From assembly GCA_021234155.1 (NCBI GenBank), contig JAJEKV010000070.1, positions 6,630,602 to 6,694,601 on the forward strand: a DNA stretch of 64,000 bases. Direction: 5' to 3'. Position 1 is the stretch's first letter. Each line of letters starts with the position of its first letter. The notes beneath the pieces were generated by a model. That model was not told the origin of the DNA. It did no database searches and saw only the letters and a list, made by a program, of their open reading frames with translations. This document shows positions 1 to 11,552 of the stretch, piece by piece. The translations under genes and the position numbers were made by a program. Source of the stretch: Isoetes taiwanensis. Its lineage: Eukaryota; Streptophyta; Lycopodiopsida; Isoetales; Isoetaceae.

Positions 1-394
1 CTTCTTTTCAATACATTCCACTTATTTTAGTCATTTTCTTTGTGAAAACATTCTAAAATAATGCTAACTAGCAAAGTCTAGGACTCAAATTAATTCATAA
101 TGCTAGAAACTAAACTACTAATCATATATTTCATATAAACTAGAATGATGATAACGAAACTAGCCCGAAATTCATTCTAAAAGTTTCTATGGCTTAGCTA
201 AACAATACAAAATTTCACTCTCTTACTTTCTAGCGTTTGGCTAAAGAGCTCCAGGGTTGGTGCAATCCCGAAAAAAGTTAAGCTAAAATTATTATTTTTT
301 TCCCAATTTTTTCTATTTACTTTAGCCTTTTTTTTTTTTGAAAATGTGCCAAAAAATCGCCAAATAGCTAAGTTTAGCCCTTAAATTATTCCAT
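1..394. repeat. AT-rich repeat copy, no gene
   Basis: No coding signal. The segment around 285-330 is an inverted copy of sequence near 26,890-26,935; both carry a GGCTAAAGTAAAT core and runs of T or A. Frequent TTTAGC/GCTAAA words suggest a short non-autonomous DNA element family, but I cannot define its ends. Confidence 0.4.
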
Positions 395-570
395 GGGTGT
401 CCCATGTCTCCCACCTTGTTCGGATTATTTATTGATGGGTTGGAAAGTTGGTTACGTGCAAATTGTCCTGGTGGTATTTTGCTACATGACTTTGTGGTGC
501 AGTTGCTTATATATGCAGATGATGTGGTCATCTTTGCGCGCTCCTCGGAGTGTATGCAAAGCCATTTAGC
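395..570 (+). pseudogene. LINE reverse transcriptase fragment
   Basis: About 58 codons of a non-LTR retrotransposon reverse transcriptase. The frame opens with GCPMSPTLFGLFIDGLE, the conserved block just before the active site, and reaches the catalytic YADD box at 512-523 followed by VVIFA. Homology stops near SECMQSHL and the frame then runs into unrelated low-complexity sequence. No other domain of the element is present nearby, so this is an isolated scrap. Its wording differs from the reverse transcriptases at 22.8 and 31.7 kb, so it belongs to a related but different LINE subfamily. Confidence 0.85.
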
Positions 571-1443
571 ATTTTTTCCGTTCTCCTTTTCATGTGCCAT
601 TTTCTTTCTTTCCCCACCCTCTCCCTCTTGATCACGTGCCCTTTTTCCCATATCTTTTCCCATTTCCCTCTCCCCTTTAATATTCTCTTAGTACTTAGCA
701 GTTTTAAGAAGTCAATTGATACGGTTTTATAGCAAAAAAGGCTAAGATTTGAACTTCATTGAGCATAGCAACTTCAACAAGACTCTCTTTTGTATTAACG
801 AACTGGGGCGTGAAGACAAATTACGAGAAGCGGATATGGAGAAAATAAAAGTAGAAGGAAAAAAGAGAGTTTGCGAGAAGATCACCGGTTGGATTTTGAA
901 GGTGTCGCATTGCACATAGCCATATAGGGGGCACCATGTTGTGAGTTACGTTCAATTGTTCTATGTATCTACTTCAAGTTATATTCTAGGTTATATGATG
1001 TGTAATGGCAAGGGCACAATGCATTGCTTGACATGAGAGAATGGAATGACATATCGATTATGTGTCGTGCCCAAGTTTTGTAATTTTACATGCCTGTGGG
1101 CTCAGAAACATTCTATACCTAGGCAGACTTTGATCCAAATGGCCAACAAACATGATCATGCCGTTGTCATGTGCCCAACTATTTTTGTCAATGTGACTCA
1201 AACTTTAATTAATGTTTACATTTTTACAAAGTTATCAAATAATCATGTCATGACTATGGGAACTTATTGTTCTGACGTCAAGTATGGCATTCAAAAACAT
1301 AATCAATTCAACATAATCATCATATAATATTACAACAGAAAATATATTATTGCAATATATTCATGCTTTCTCAGAGGATGGGAATTTCAGATGATGTACT
1401 GCAAAGTGTTTTTTTTTTTTTTGAAGGATCAAGTTAATTACTA
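571..1443. other. No recognisable gene
   Basis: AT-rich sequence with only short, unconvincing frames (the longest, at 1046-1327, has no recognisable motif). A T-run at 1,410-1,423 lies just before the Helitron-like terminus. Confidence 0.5.
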
Positions 1444-1475
1444 CTAGTAATGGTGCCCAGCGTTGCTGGGTATAA
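1444..1475 (-). mobile_element. Helitron 3' terminus (decayed)
   Basis: Read on the minus strand, a hairpin with arms CCCAGC/GCTGGG is followed after a short spacer by CTAG and then a T. That is the hairpin-CTAG/T signature of a Helitron 3' end. On the plus strand it reads ACTAGTAATGGTGCCCAGC. The element body would extend to higher coordinates; I could not find its 5' TC end. Confidence 0.6.
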
Positions 1476-1779
1476 GTTGAAAACTTGTAAATCATACGAC
1501 AGCAATGCTCCTAAGTCAGAAGGTGTCAGAAGATGTCCCTACTTATCTTCTTGAACTGCCCTTTTAAAGCTAGATGCTTTTCATTTTTTAAAGCTTCTGC
1601 AAGATCATTCGTAGAATGCAATAATAGTTCATAATAGGGTATGCATAATAAGGTGTGCATTGAGGTTGAAGTCAAGGTGCAAAAGTTACCTTGTTTGTTT
1701 TATAGATGTGTGAGACATCCCATTTATGTCAAGGATCATTTATAGCTTCAAGGTTTAAATTTTTATAATTTATAGTAAA

Positions 1780-2130
1780 ATGCTCAATGTTGCTAGGCTA
1801 GAAAGCTGTTATTGGATAGAATGGTCTTGTAGCTTAATGATTGTTGGTAATGAATGTAGGATTTGTAATTCAACCTAATAAGGTGCCTTTTGGGACATTT
1901 TAGTTTTGGCGGCATATGGAATGTTCTTTGAAACAAATGATCCAAGCATATCATTTCATGTTTTTCTCAATCTAAGCATAACTCGGGTGCTCAATGTCAT
2001 CGAGCTCCAAGGAGTGCTTGGTGTCGTCGGGCTCTCATCAGGCTTTCGCAGTAATAATGCCTTATATTCAAACTTGTAAGACGTGCTCAGTGTCACCAGG
2101 CTCTAAGGGCTATTCTGTGTTGCCAGGCTC
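1780..2130. repeat. Cluster of decayed Helitron-hairpin-like motifs
   Basis: Five 19-20-bp motifs near 1781, 1988, 2016, 2083 and 2113 resemble the plus-strand form of the Helitron hairpin, GTGCCCGGCGTTGCCGGGCT. In the copies I aligned in full the differences are all transitions, as expected from decay of methylated cytosines. An overlapping 145-codon frame (1994-2431) has no recognisable protein motif, and I regard it as chance. Confidence 0.45.
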
Positions 2131-2497
2131 TTATCAGGCTTTCACAGTAATGTTTAATATTGAAACATTTATTAGAGGGAGTTGTATAGGTCAATATCTG
2201 AGAATTCTACAGTTGAGTGTCCTTGAGGGCAAGGTGATAGGTAATAATTTGCTCCTTAATTTTTTAGAGTACATTGGACAAATGATGATGTGGAAACAAT
2301 CATCTTTTATCTATTTTCTATTCGGAAGTTGTAGATCCAAATGGATACAAATTCCTAAAGGCAAGATGGTGGGTGAATTTGTTAAATTTACACTTGCTAT
2401 TTGGGGCTGTAATATTCTTGTGTATCTTTAGATCATATTATCTTTAGAGCATATTATATTTACAAAATTGTTAAACTTTTAAATCGCAGAGCCGCAA

Positions 2498-2592
2498 TGA
2501 AGTATGAGCCTTGGAAGGGCAAGTGCAATTGTATAAAAGTATAGGAAGTATGAGCGTTGAAAGGGCAAGTGCAATTGTATCGAAGTATAGGA
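2498..2592. repeat. Short tandem duplication, about 48 bp x 2
   Basis: Two adjacent, nearly identical units sharing GAAGTATGAGC, AAGGGCAAGTGCAATTGTAT and AAGTATAG. No coding sense is evident. Confidence 0.75.
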
Positions 2593-2765
2593 AGACAGTA
2601 TACATGGTCCATGATAAGTTATAAAACTATCCTTCATGGAGTTAGAACTTACTTATCAAAGCATAGAAAAAGAGCAGAAGACATTGTAATAGTAGGATTG
2701 TACTGGCTTTGCTTAGTCATTCTTAAAGCATAGCTTGTATTGGACTCTAATAAAGAATAATATCT

Positions 2766-2830
2766 GGGGTGCCATTCTATGACCTATTGGTCTCCGTGGA
2801 CGTTAAAAAAACTATTCTATTCTATTCATT
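2766..2830 (+). mobile_element. LINE 3' end remnant with pentanucleotide tail
   Basis: The block GACCTATTGGTCTCCGTGG followed by ACGTTAAAAAAAC and a short (TATTC)n tail is the same 3' terminus that ends the LINE copies at 21.9 and 30.4 kb. Only about 60 bp is kept, an extreme 5' truncation. Confidence 0.75.
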
Positions 2831-4094
2831 CAAGGTTTTCCATTAAACATATATGGGTTACCTACCTATGACACTACATTGCACCATCCTAAAATGTTCC
2901 ATTTTCAGCCATCTCTAGATATAAGAATTACTAACAGCTAAAGCAGATGAAGTGCCACCTTTAATCATGTAATAGAACCTCCGTAGTAGCTTCAAAATAT
3001 AGTGCAAATAGCACTCAAAAGGATATAGGATGATCAATTATTGCTTTTAGCATTTGAAAAATTAACAGATAAATTAAGCACTCAAAAATTTAATCTGGTC
3101 AACAAATATAGCAGACCATAAACATGCATATATGAAATGCAAACAAAGGCTATAGATCTGACAATGGCTTCTTCATTTGAGCTGTAAGAATAAACAAATA
3201 TGCTGGAATGACTCAAATTAACTTGAAGCTTCAACTATTACAGCGCAAAGGACTACTTTAGCATCCTATTGCATCAGCATGCTAAGTTCATAACTGCCAT
3301 TTTTACTGTCTAAACATGACAATAAGACATACGCATGAGAATAAGACATATAGAGATATTCTCAGATGCAAAAATTATGGTAAAGTAAATTATGTATAAT
3401 GCTGGCAACACAGGCAACTGAATTCACAAAAATCTAAATGCTTACCTCTTCTCAAGTACCAAATTTGCAGTTGCACGTAAACATATTTTGAATGGACTGG
3501 CAGAATCTGCAAAACCCATCAGTATAGTACCGCAATTTTAAGGAAGAAAAGAGAAACTACAAACATCTGGTCTTTTATGACCCTGCTTTTCATTGTGCTG
3601 CATAATTCATTCCAAGTTATCTCATGATCTATACATTATGCGTTGATGCTGCTGACTATCATCGCACTGGAAATCTAATGAATTTCTACGAAAGTACCAG
3701 AACCATAATGCAATACATCTAGGCAGATGAGGAGCATTGTGAGCAGCTGGGAAGTTGGCTGGTAATCTAATTGGATGGCTTTGAAGAATATGAGCAGCAC
3801 CTGTGATATATATACATCTCTCTGTTTGAATCGCATTACAGTACCAGATCCACCCCCGTCCATCTCCAGATCTTAAGCTCTGCTACTATAACCAAAATTG
3901 GCACCATTGCTATCCAAATCTGGCAAAAATAGAAATCTAAAAAAATCAACGAAATGGAAGAAGTTGTACCTCTTGCTTTTAACCTAGGGCATGTCGACCC
4001 TTCACAGATGAATTCATCTTCTGGGGTAATATTTTGGATTAGAGGTGCATTCTCTAGATCGATTTTCAGTGGATTATCCCTTTTCTCGCTTGAT
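2831..4094 (-). other. Possible decayed gene fragment
   Basis: AT-rich, with scattered exon-like sense on the minus strand. A 61-nt segment (3446-3506) lies between TTTTGCAG and GTAAGC and is open as SASPFKICLRATANLVLEK. A frame at 3675-3863 begins MDGGGSGTVMRFKQR after a leader-like stretch, but its phase does not join the 61-nt segment simply. I do not recognise the protein. Confidence 0.3.
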
Positions 4095-4629
4095 CATTAG
4101 GGATTTTTTGAGATCATAAAAGGGCCTTCTAAGAACTGCTGACTAACAATCAGAAAACAGAACTGGTAATCCAGTCAGCAAAACAATTATAACTAACTCA
4201 CTGGATCACATTTTCTAGCATAAGTGTTGATAGAAAAGTCCAAATAAGCTCTTGTTTGGTGCAATAGATAGATCTCAATGAGATCTTTCCAACCTTGGGT
4301 GGTTTGGATATTTTTTAGCCCCGTAAAATAGTAAAAAATGGTAAAAACCATATTTTTTGGAGTTTTGACAATTATAAGTGGTTAAATATGTTCAAAGCAC
4401 CTAAGGTTAGAAAGATCTCAATAAGATCTATCTATTGCACTAAACGAGAGCTCATTTGGACTTTTCTATCAATAGTTATGCTAGAAAATGTGATCCAGTG
4501 AGTTAGTTATAACAGTTTTGCTGACTGGACCAGTCAGGCTCTGATTTCTGATTGGTAGTTCATTTATCTTCATTTGGCTTAGTTGGCATGTTTTGAAGGC
4601 CCTTTTTTAATCTAAAAAAAACCCTAATG
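4095..4629. repeat. Foldback (long inverted repeat) element
   Basis: The left half (4095 to about 4305) is an inverted copy of the right half (about 4395-4629). The ends pair as CATTAGGG with CCCTAATG, and an inner stretch shares CTAACTCACTGGATCAC and TTTTCTAGCATAA. The loop holds about 90 bp of AT-rich sequence. There is no coding capacity, so this fits a MITE or foldback element. I see no clear target-site duplication, so the superfamily is open. Confidence 0.75.
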
Positions 4630-5087
4630 GCAGGGCAAGGAAATTGATTAACTACTCAAATCCTTTATTCATTGGCTTCTCACTCTCCTTTAACCATATT
4701 TATTCATGGTTAGAGATGTTTGCTAAAGCGGTTTTTCTCTTATCCTTAGATTGGATGATCCCTTCCTTAACAGCTCTGGCAGATCAAGACGCCTGATCAT
4801 CTTTAGCTCTATCAAGGAATTCATATGCTCCAACCACAAACTTAGGGCAGAGGATGCCTGTAGCGGCACGTGCGGCAGCTAGCTGAAGCTAATAAAAAGA
4901 ATTTCTGATGTGGCGTCATCTTGTCCGTTGAGTTTGGGCAGCAAATCTTAGCCCTCCGAGTTAGGGCTGGATACAACACCCTATAACATTATTATATAGG
5001 ATGTAATAAGTACAAGAAGAGCGATACTAGGGTGCTCCTGCCCACACTCGGGCGAGCACCCACATGGCACACATACCTACCTACGAC
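4630..5087. other. Intergenic sequence with one hairpin
   Basis: No gene seen. A GC-rich hairpin at 5030-5062 (GGGTGCTC paired with GAGCACCC, with an inner GCCC/GGGC pair) follows CTAG at 5027-5030. It lies just beyond the 3' end of the LINE remnant. Confidence 0.4.
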
Positions 5088-6289
5088 TCACGGGACAAAC
5101 CTGCCAAAGCTGTCTACAATGAGGAGAGTCCTCTCCCATACAGCTGCCTTGTACCTCAATTGCGGGATCAACATCCCCGGCTGCACATCCATATTCCTGA
5201 ACACCTTCAGGCGTCGCCGCTTCCAAATGAGCCACAGTAGCCAAGCCTTACACAAAGGAAGGCTAGATGCCGAAGCTGAGACCACCCAGTAGGATACACC
5301 CCCAGAAGAACCTCTTGACTACGGAGCGAGATGCGAAAGAGGCGCTGGACCCACTGCCATGCCGGTTGGATCTCTGTGCAAAGAAACATACAGTGCTCCA
5401 GAGTCTCAACACAAGCACCACACATCGGCCAGCGATCGCTAATCAGAGGATTGATCCTGTGAATCCACGTATTCAGTCTCAAGGACCGATGTACTATCTG
5501 CCACATCAACACCCGAATCTTGGGAGGCAAGATTGGGTTCCACACCCATCTCCAGATGTTACCCCAGTCGTCTCCTGGCACCTGTAGACTCCAGCCGTCC
5601 GAGGGAGGCAGCTCATCCTGAATTGCCAAGAGCTCGTAACAGGACCTGACGAAGTTTGAGGGGTCAACTTTTGGATGACAGCTCCACACCCGCCCTGACG
5701 CTACCGGGGGGTTCAGTGGCAGCGCGTTAGCCACCTGCGCCCAGATAGGACAATCCTGCTCCTCAAGTCGAAACCTGTGACGAAAAAGCTGCCAGGGCGC
5801 CAGCTGCCCGTCGATATACCACTCCCCCACCATCAAGACCCTATGATGCGCCCACCTGTGCTGGACTCGGGGGTCGACGGTTGCCGCCAGCACCAAAGGT
5901 GAAGCACCTGGGCCGAGCGGGATCCACCATGGTGATGCCTCTAACTGAATGCAACTGGAAGCATCAATCGCAAACAGCGGGCGGACCTGCTCCCAGGCTC
6001 GCAGGAGCCCCTTCAGAAAGGGGAAGGCATTAACATATGGCCTGATATCCACAAATAACGCCCATGGAAGCCGCACAGGCACGGGCGGCTTATGGAAAAC
6101 TATGGAGTGAGACAGCGACTGATGAAGCAGGACCATGCCCGGGGAGTCGAGTCGATTCTCGAGAATCGCACAGATGAACTTGGATACCAGGACCTTACTA
6201 TAGAGCGAGAGGTCCAGAAAGCCGAGGCCACTTGCAGCTTTGGGGCGGATGCACTTCCACCAGGCTACCTTGACGACGATGTACTGCAA
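5088..6289 (-). pseudogene. LINE ORF2 C-terminal part with zf-RVT domain
   Basis: A 360-codon open frame matching the region downstream of the reverse transcriptase in plant L1-like elements. It opens with WWKCIRPKAASGLGFLDL, a block typical after the RT thumb, and ends in a zf-RVT-type zinc motif: WNPILPPKIRVLMWQIVHRS, then CGACVETLEHCMFLC with its Cys/His spacing. The frame shifts near 5285; the continuation in another frame reads AWLLWLIWKRRRLKVFRN, the usual end of this domain, and stops near 5088. The RT and endonuclease parts are absent, so this is a 5'-truncated insertion. The upstream edge lies near 6290. Confidence 0.85.
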
Positions 6290-6324
6290 AGTCTTGTTGC
6301 ATTGTACTAGAGAATTTATGTTTC

Positions 6325-6530
6325 AGGAGATTCCAATGTCTTTGCCAAGCATTTGGAGGATAGAAACTACATTTTTTATTTTGTAACTAGACATTTGATT
6401 TAGGGAACTTTATATTACAAATTACAGAGGAGATTCCAATGTCTTTGCCAAGCATTTGGAAGATAGAAACTACATTTTTTATTTTGTAACTAAACATTGA
6501 TATAGGGAACTTTATATTACAATTTACAGA
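6325..6530. repeat. Tandem duplication, 103 bp x 2
   Basis: Two head-to-tail units starting at 6325 and 6428, each beginning AGGAGATTCCAATGTC and ending in a TTATATTACA stretch. A smaller repeat of CATTATCAAAA-type units follows to about 6600. Confidence 0.85.
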
Positions 6531-7409
6531 GGCAAAAGTCATTATCAAAATATGTAATTTCTGTAAAAAGGAACATTATCAAAAACATGTAATTTTTGTA
6601 AAAAATAATCAAACGTGCTTTTGACTAGTTTTTTTTTTTTTTTTTCCTCCGAGTGGACAATGTAAATTTTATTACTAATCGAAAAACGACAAGCAAGGGG
6701 GCGTTCATGTATATATCCAAATTATTCTTGCAAAAAAAAAGCACTTGAGCACTCTCAAAGCATAAGGATGAACTAGTTGGCCTTAGGATCAACATGCCAC
6801 GGGTGTGACCCATCCAATTCATCATAAAGTGCATATTGTTTGCAAATGTGAAAAATGGTGTTAAAAGAAACAAACAATTTTGCTTTTTCTTAATTTAAAT
6901 TCTAAAGACTATATTGTTTCAAACATATTTCGATATCCCATATAGTCTACTGCAAGCTTGTAAATTTTTTCACATAATTGTTGCATAAGGTCTAATCAAA
7001 GTTGTGTGCGCCAAGAGCTGCAATTGCAAATGTGTTTTAGAAAACTCGTACCAAATGTCCAAAGGTTTTGCTTTCTGTTCCACTTATTCAAAACCATTTT
7101 CAACCCTAAAAAGCACACATTCCAACTTAATTCTTATTTTTTATGATCCGACGTATAGGTATGGTCCGTAGTTCGCATATACTCTTCGTTGATTTGTCTA
7201 TAACTTGCATGTATTATTTGTGCAGCCAACTCTACATATGAGATTGTGTTATAAAACCCAACTACGCAGCTAATCCAACCCAATCTATTCCCCAAGTCTG
7301 CGTTACTGCTAGTTATATTTTATTGGTAAAACAAAGATGGTACAAAACTTCCTCTTTAACAGACCAGATGGGAAGTACTAAAGGAGGAGAGTGACAAAGA
7401 ACTAACTAA
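6531..7409. other. No recognisable gene; 3' flank of the receptor kinase
   Basis: AT-rich sequence with a T-run at about 6630-6645. It lies downstream of the minus-strand kinase gene and may include its 3' untranslated region. Confidence 0.4.
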
Positions 7410-9398
7410 CTATGTACTCAACAAATGAAGCTCTCCATCTTCTGTGCTGCTGCTACTACTATGGCGGGCCTGCTTGCTATTGTTTTCACTTGTTTGTAGA
7501 ATTATTTCAGATCCCAAACTTCCTTGACTAGTAAAGACATCTCCACTACTATCAAGAATAGTAATCTTGTCCAAAATCGCACTCAAAGAGGCCACAATTG
7601 AGGTCATATTAGGCCGATCCCTTCCCTTTGGCTTCATGCATTGAATTCCAAGTTCAAGTGCTTCCATAAGAGGCATAGGATAGGATCATGAAGAATTGGC
7701 AAGGATGTGTCCAAAAGACTTACCGAGTTTCCTTCAAAAGTTTCAAGGCATGCATGAATTGTCACTGCGTTTCTCCTAAGCAATAGCTCTAGAAGTACAA
7801 TTCCAAAGCTATAAACATCGCTTTTGGTAGTAAGTTGCATGGTCTTATGATACTCAGGATCCACATAGCCTGGTGTTCCCACTATGCTAACATCACTAAG
7901 GTGAGTATGTGTTGTATTAGGACCAAGGAGAGAGAGGCCAAAATCTGACACATGTGCATTGAAACTCCCATCTAGAAGGATGTTAGAAGATTTAACATCT
8001 CTATGTATAATGTTGGGAGAAGCATAAACATGCAAATATTCAAGGCCTTTGGCTGCTTGAGTTGCAATTTGAAGCCTAGTCTTCCAACTGAGGTGAAGAT
8101 CGGGTCTATCATATAAGCAATGTGAGAGAGACCCGTTCTCCATGTATTCGAACACAAGAAGCTTCTCTTCTTCACAATATCCTACCAAGTTGACCAAGGA
8201 TGAGTGATGGACCCTACCTAAGAGCTTCAGCTCAGCATCAAATGAGTCATCATTTTCTGCATTAGTGGCGCGCTTGATGGCAACTACGTGTCCATTTGGT
8301 AAGTTACCCTTGTACACAGCTCCATAAGCTCCCTTGCCAATCATCATCTCTGGACTAAAGTTGTTAGTTGCAAGGCGCAACTCAGATAAGGAGAATTCAG
8401 AAACTTTATGAGCAAGCGTGCCCCAGTGCTTATTGACACTTGATCTATTCATCATTTTACTGAATGTCAAAGTTCCAAATATCACTGCAGCAACTAAAAG
8501 TAGACCTCCAATCACTGCTGCAGCCACTATTCCTGCCACCTTTGTAGGGGATTTACTATGTGAGGAGTTGCAGGTGTTATTTGGTGAACAGCATTGCCTG
8601 TCCGAATACGGCCCGCACTGCTTAGACTCTTTGGTGCTGCTGTTGCATCTAACACAATCTAAACAAACCTTATCAGTTGTTGAAGGGCATTGTGATAATC
8701 CGACGTCTTCGTTGCGCAGCTGATATGTCTCATTTCCACACTTTGAAGTTGAAGTGCACATTCCTTGGCTGACGTTCAAATTTGTTGTAGTCTTAACCCC
8801 ATTACCCCAACACAGTACCTGCATTTTTTGGTCCAGCCTTAAACCGCATGTATACAGCCCTCCTGCAGCAATAACTGAGAATGGCACATTTTCAGGGTAC
8901 TCTTGTTGCTGATAATTATCACCTCCCCAACATAATACATGATGATTCTCCTGCAGCAAGCCACAAGAATGATACAGCCCACATGCTAAAACGGAAAAAT
9001 TATGCCCACATTGTTTCCCCAACAGAAAACTTCTCGACTGTTCGTTAGTAGCTGATGTTTTTGAATTTGGCAGGGACCGAGGAGTAATCTATGCCCCAGC
9101 AAACAGGCGTTGAGCTGCTGTAAGTAAGGCCGCACATGAAATACCAGCCTCCTGATAGAGCTCTCAGCTGCAATCCTGTTGGTGGCGTTGTATCACCATA
9201 TTGGCTGATTCCCCAGCATTTGGGTTCCAGAGTTTTTGCTTCTAGTGCGCATAACGAAGAGTGGGTTCTGTCAAATCCGGCTGCCATAGCCGAAATCGTG
9301 CTCATGTATCCCACTCCTCCTCCCTTTTGTACCAACAACAACATGGCCGCTAGCATCGTCCACATCCTTACCATTTTGCTCCTCTTAATTCCTGCCAT
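7410..9398 (-). pseudogene. CRINKLY4-like receptor kinase, frameshifted
   Basis: Single-exon receptor-like kinase of the CRINKLY4/CCR family, which sits in the plasma membrane and signals in epidermal and developmental patterning. I chose the start MAGIKRSKM because a hydrophobic signal peptide (MLAAMLLLV) follows. Five Cys-Trp-Gly 'crinkly' repeats of the RCC1-like type follow (for example VLCWGG, VLCWGN); the family usually has seven. In the long frame 7634-9022 come a Cys-rich TNFR-like segment (residues 95-151), a membrane helix (162-187) and a kinase domain: GKGAYGAVYKG at 229, Lys250, Glu264, HRD 340-342, DFG 360-362 and GTPGYVDPEY. It is broken in two places. Near 9010-9050 two frame changes flank a repeat reading REVFCWGNNVG. 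At about 7676 a tandem CCTAT duplication shifts the frame, so the final segment (LELGIQCM...GRDRPNM) is out of frame. All catalytic residues are kept, so the decay looks recent, or these are assembly errors. Confidence 0.9.
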
Positions 9399-10340
9399 TT
9401 TGTTCTGAAGTAGGTTACTACTGCAAAATAAGTGCCAGATTATTCTCATACACAATTGAATTGAGTTGACAATGTGCCTACAATATTATAAAATTTCCAC
9501 ATGGGCCTTCTTTTCCGTGAAAAGGTAGTAATGTGAGGTCATGCTTGTAACACTATTGTTCTTATGCATCAGCTTGGACATAACAATTACAATAATCATC
9601 ATCCTTACATAGAAGCTTCTAATTCTGACTATATTTTGTCTTATCTCTTCATGAAAGCCAACAAGATTAACTTAAGCAATACTATTAGGAGATCATGTGC
9701 TTCCTTCGATTTCTTTTGCTAGTTTGCTCTCTCGTGCTCGTTGACCCGCCATTGACCACAAACTAGAAGTCTGTCCATTTAGACCTATAGCCAGCCTAGA
9801 ATTTGAATCTCTGAGCTACAAAATAGCGCCATTTGGTACTGTAACCTTTGTGAGCCTCTGTCTCATTTGCAAATTCCTTTTGAGCTTTCTTCTTTTTCCA
9901 ATCCACATGCATCCAAAAAGAATTCAGACAATAGCCCCCCGTGCCACGCACTGAGGGCGGGCATCGGTTATGTTTAAAAGCCATCCTCTTGATCTACATG
10001 AGCCTTCCAGAGTCTTTTAGCCATCCTTTACCTCCTCCTGCATTGCCCCCGCCATGGCCACCCCTCTGGATCGAGGAACCAGAGGAGCCTTGCATCCCCT
10101 CAGCTTATCCCAATGACATGCATATCAATAAGAAGAACACACAGTTCTCCCCACCATGGGCAGACATGGCATCGAGACTTCTCCTGATAGGAGTACTTTG
10201 ACACAATCCCTGTTCGCAAACAAGATGACACTGGCAAGATTGACAGATATATCCTGAAAAGGGAGGTGAGAGCAAAAACACGTGCAACAAGCATGGCCCG
10301 TTAGACACAAGGCAGATACACCCATATAGCAGCGAGCCGT
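9399..10340. other. 5' flank of the receptor kinase, then N-terminal LINE-like frame
   Basis: About 540 bp upstream of the kinase start shows no gene. From about 9941 a plus-strand Pro-rich frame (LPPPALPPPWPP) leads into the LINE ORF1 relic and may be its N-terminal part in another frame. Confidence 0.35.
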
Positions 10341-11552
10341 ATGAATCCATCCTCACCAGCTACACCGAAGCAGATGCCTGAGGAGCACTGGAAGCAGATC
10401 CAAACCATGGTGGAAGGCAACACAGCTCGGATTGCATCTTTGACAGAAGAAATGCAGACCTTCATGCCTAAACTATTCAAAAAGCAACTCAGCACAGAAA
10501 AGCTGCGCGTTTTTGGCATGGAGACCCGCATCCAACAGCTTGAAGACGGCCTTCGTCAGGCACACGTGGAGAGTCAGCAAGACGGAGCATAGCTTACAGA
10601 CCTCCATACCACCCTGAAAATCCTGTCTGCTAGAATGATTCCATAGCTCGAGGCGAAGAACAGTTCGAATAGGAGACCCGGGCAAATCTGTCGCTACTCC
10701 GCAAAGAGGCAGAAGGGAGGGCAGCCACAATCAAAAAGACATTACAGGAAGCTAGGGAAACGCAACGAACACCTCCAGACCCTCCAAGGCAAGCTCAACA
10801 ATGCGCTATGAACACTTCTTAGCTAAGGAAGCAGAGTTGGCCTCCAAACTTTAGGGACTGGAGCATAGGTCGAACAAGCAAGATCATAAGGTACGAGAGC
10901 TATGGGCCGCAATCACTCAGCAGGGCAAAGGCCTACTGGCAAAGGCTCATGAGCAGATCTGACATTGCATGCGTGAGCTGGCAAGGCAAGACAGGCTCCA
11001 GCAGCAGCTTAGGTCTGAACTGCAGGGAGGGAAGGCCACTCAGCAATCTGCAACAGCTGCTCCAGCTCATACTAATGCTACCATTCCCCCACGGCAATCG
11101 GGAGCTTCTGCGCAGTCAGCAAGCAACCCCTAGCAGGCAACCAACAACAAGTGCAGAGACAAGGAACATTGCCTCGTGGCTCATTGAGCAACAAGAGCAG
11201 AGTCGTAGGAGACATATATAATGTGGTAGTTCGAGGCCTTCCTGCAGTGGAGGGAGAGCACCTCACGGAGTGTCTACGCACATTGGTCCTGTCACACATG
11301 AGGTTTCATGCCCCCATATACATTGCCTGGGCTAGCCGCCATGGTGTTAGACAACTAGACCACCCACACATTATCAAATTCACAGTTGCTGATGCACTGG
11401 TAAGAGATGCCATACTACGTCAGGGGGTGAAACTGAAAGGCACCTCAATGTATATCGATCACGACCTCACCCATCAACAAGAACAACGTAGAAGGGAGTT
11501 GGCTCATGTGCGGACCATCAATTGCGCCAGAGGCACAACGGCCCTTGTCTAG
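10341..11552 (+). pseudogene. LINE ORF1 (RNA-binding protein), broken
   Basis: Relic of the first protein of an L1-like LINE, which binds element RNA. The first frame (10341-10592) is predicted coiled coil (ARIASLTEEMQTF, TRIQQLEDGL). The middle (10,600-11,150) has stops but keeps Gln/Arg-rich coiled-coil sense. The last frame (11151-11552) carries an RRM-like opening YNVVVRGLP and a C-terminal block HPHIIKFTVADALVRDAILR, then LKGTSMYIDHDLTHQQEQRR. The same block occurs at 25316-25789 as HPRIVKFSVQ and LKGTSLYLDFDLTKSQQ, which shows they are one protein family. No endonuclease or RT follows, so this copy is 3'-truncated or rearranged. Confidence 0.75.

Noticed and set aside
1994-2431. A 145-codon plus-strand frame
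   Set aside because: It overlaps the decayed hairpin motifs, repeats itself because the DNA does, and shows no domain.
5027-5062. CTAG followed by a GC-rich hairpin, resembling a minus-strand Helitron 3' end
   Set aside because: The hairpin abuts CTAG with no spacer, unlike the 9-12 bases seen at the other Helitron ends here, and it lies in the 3' flank of a LINE remnant.
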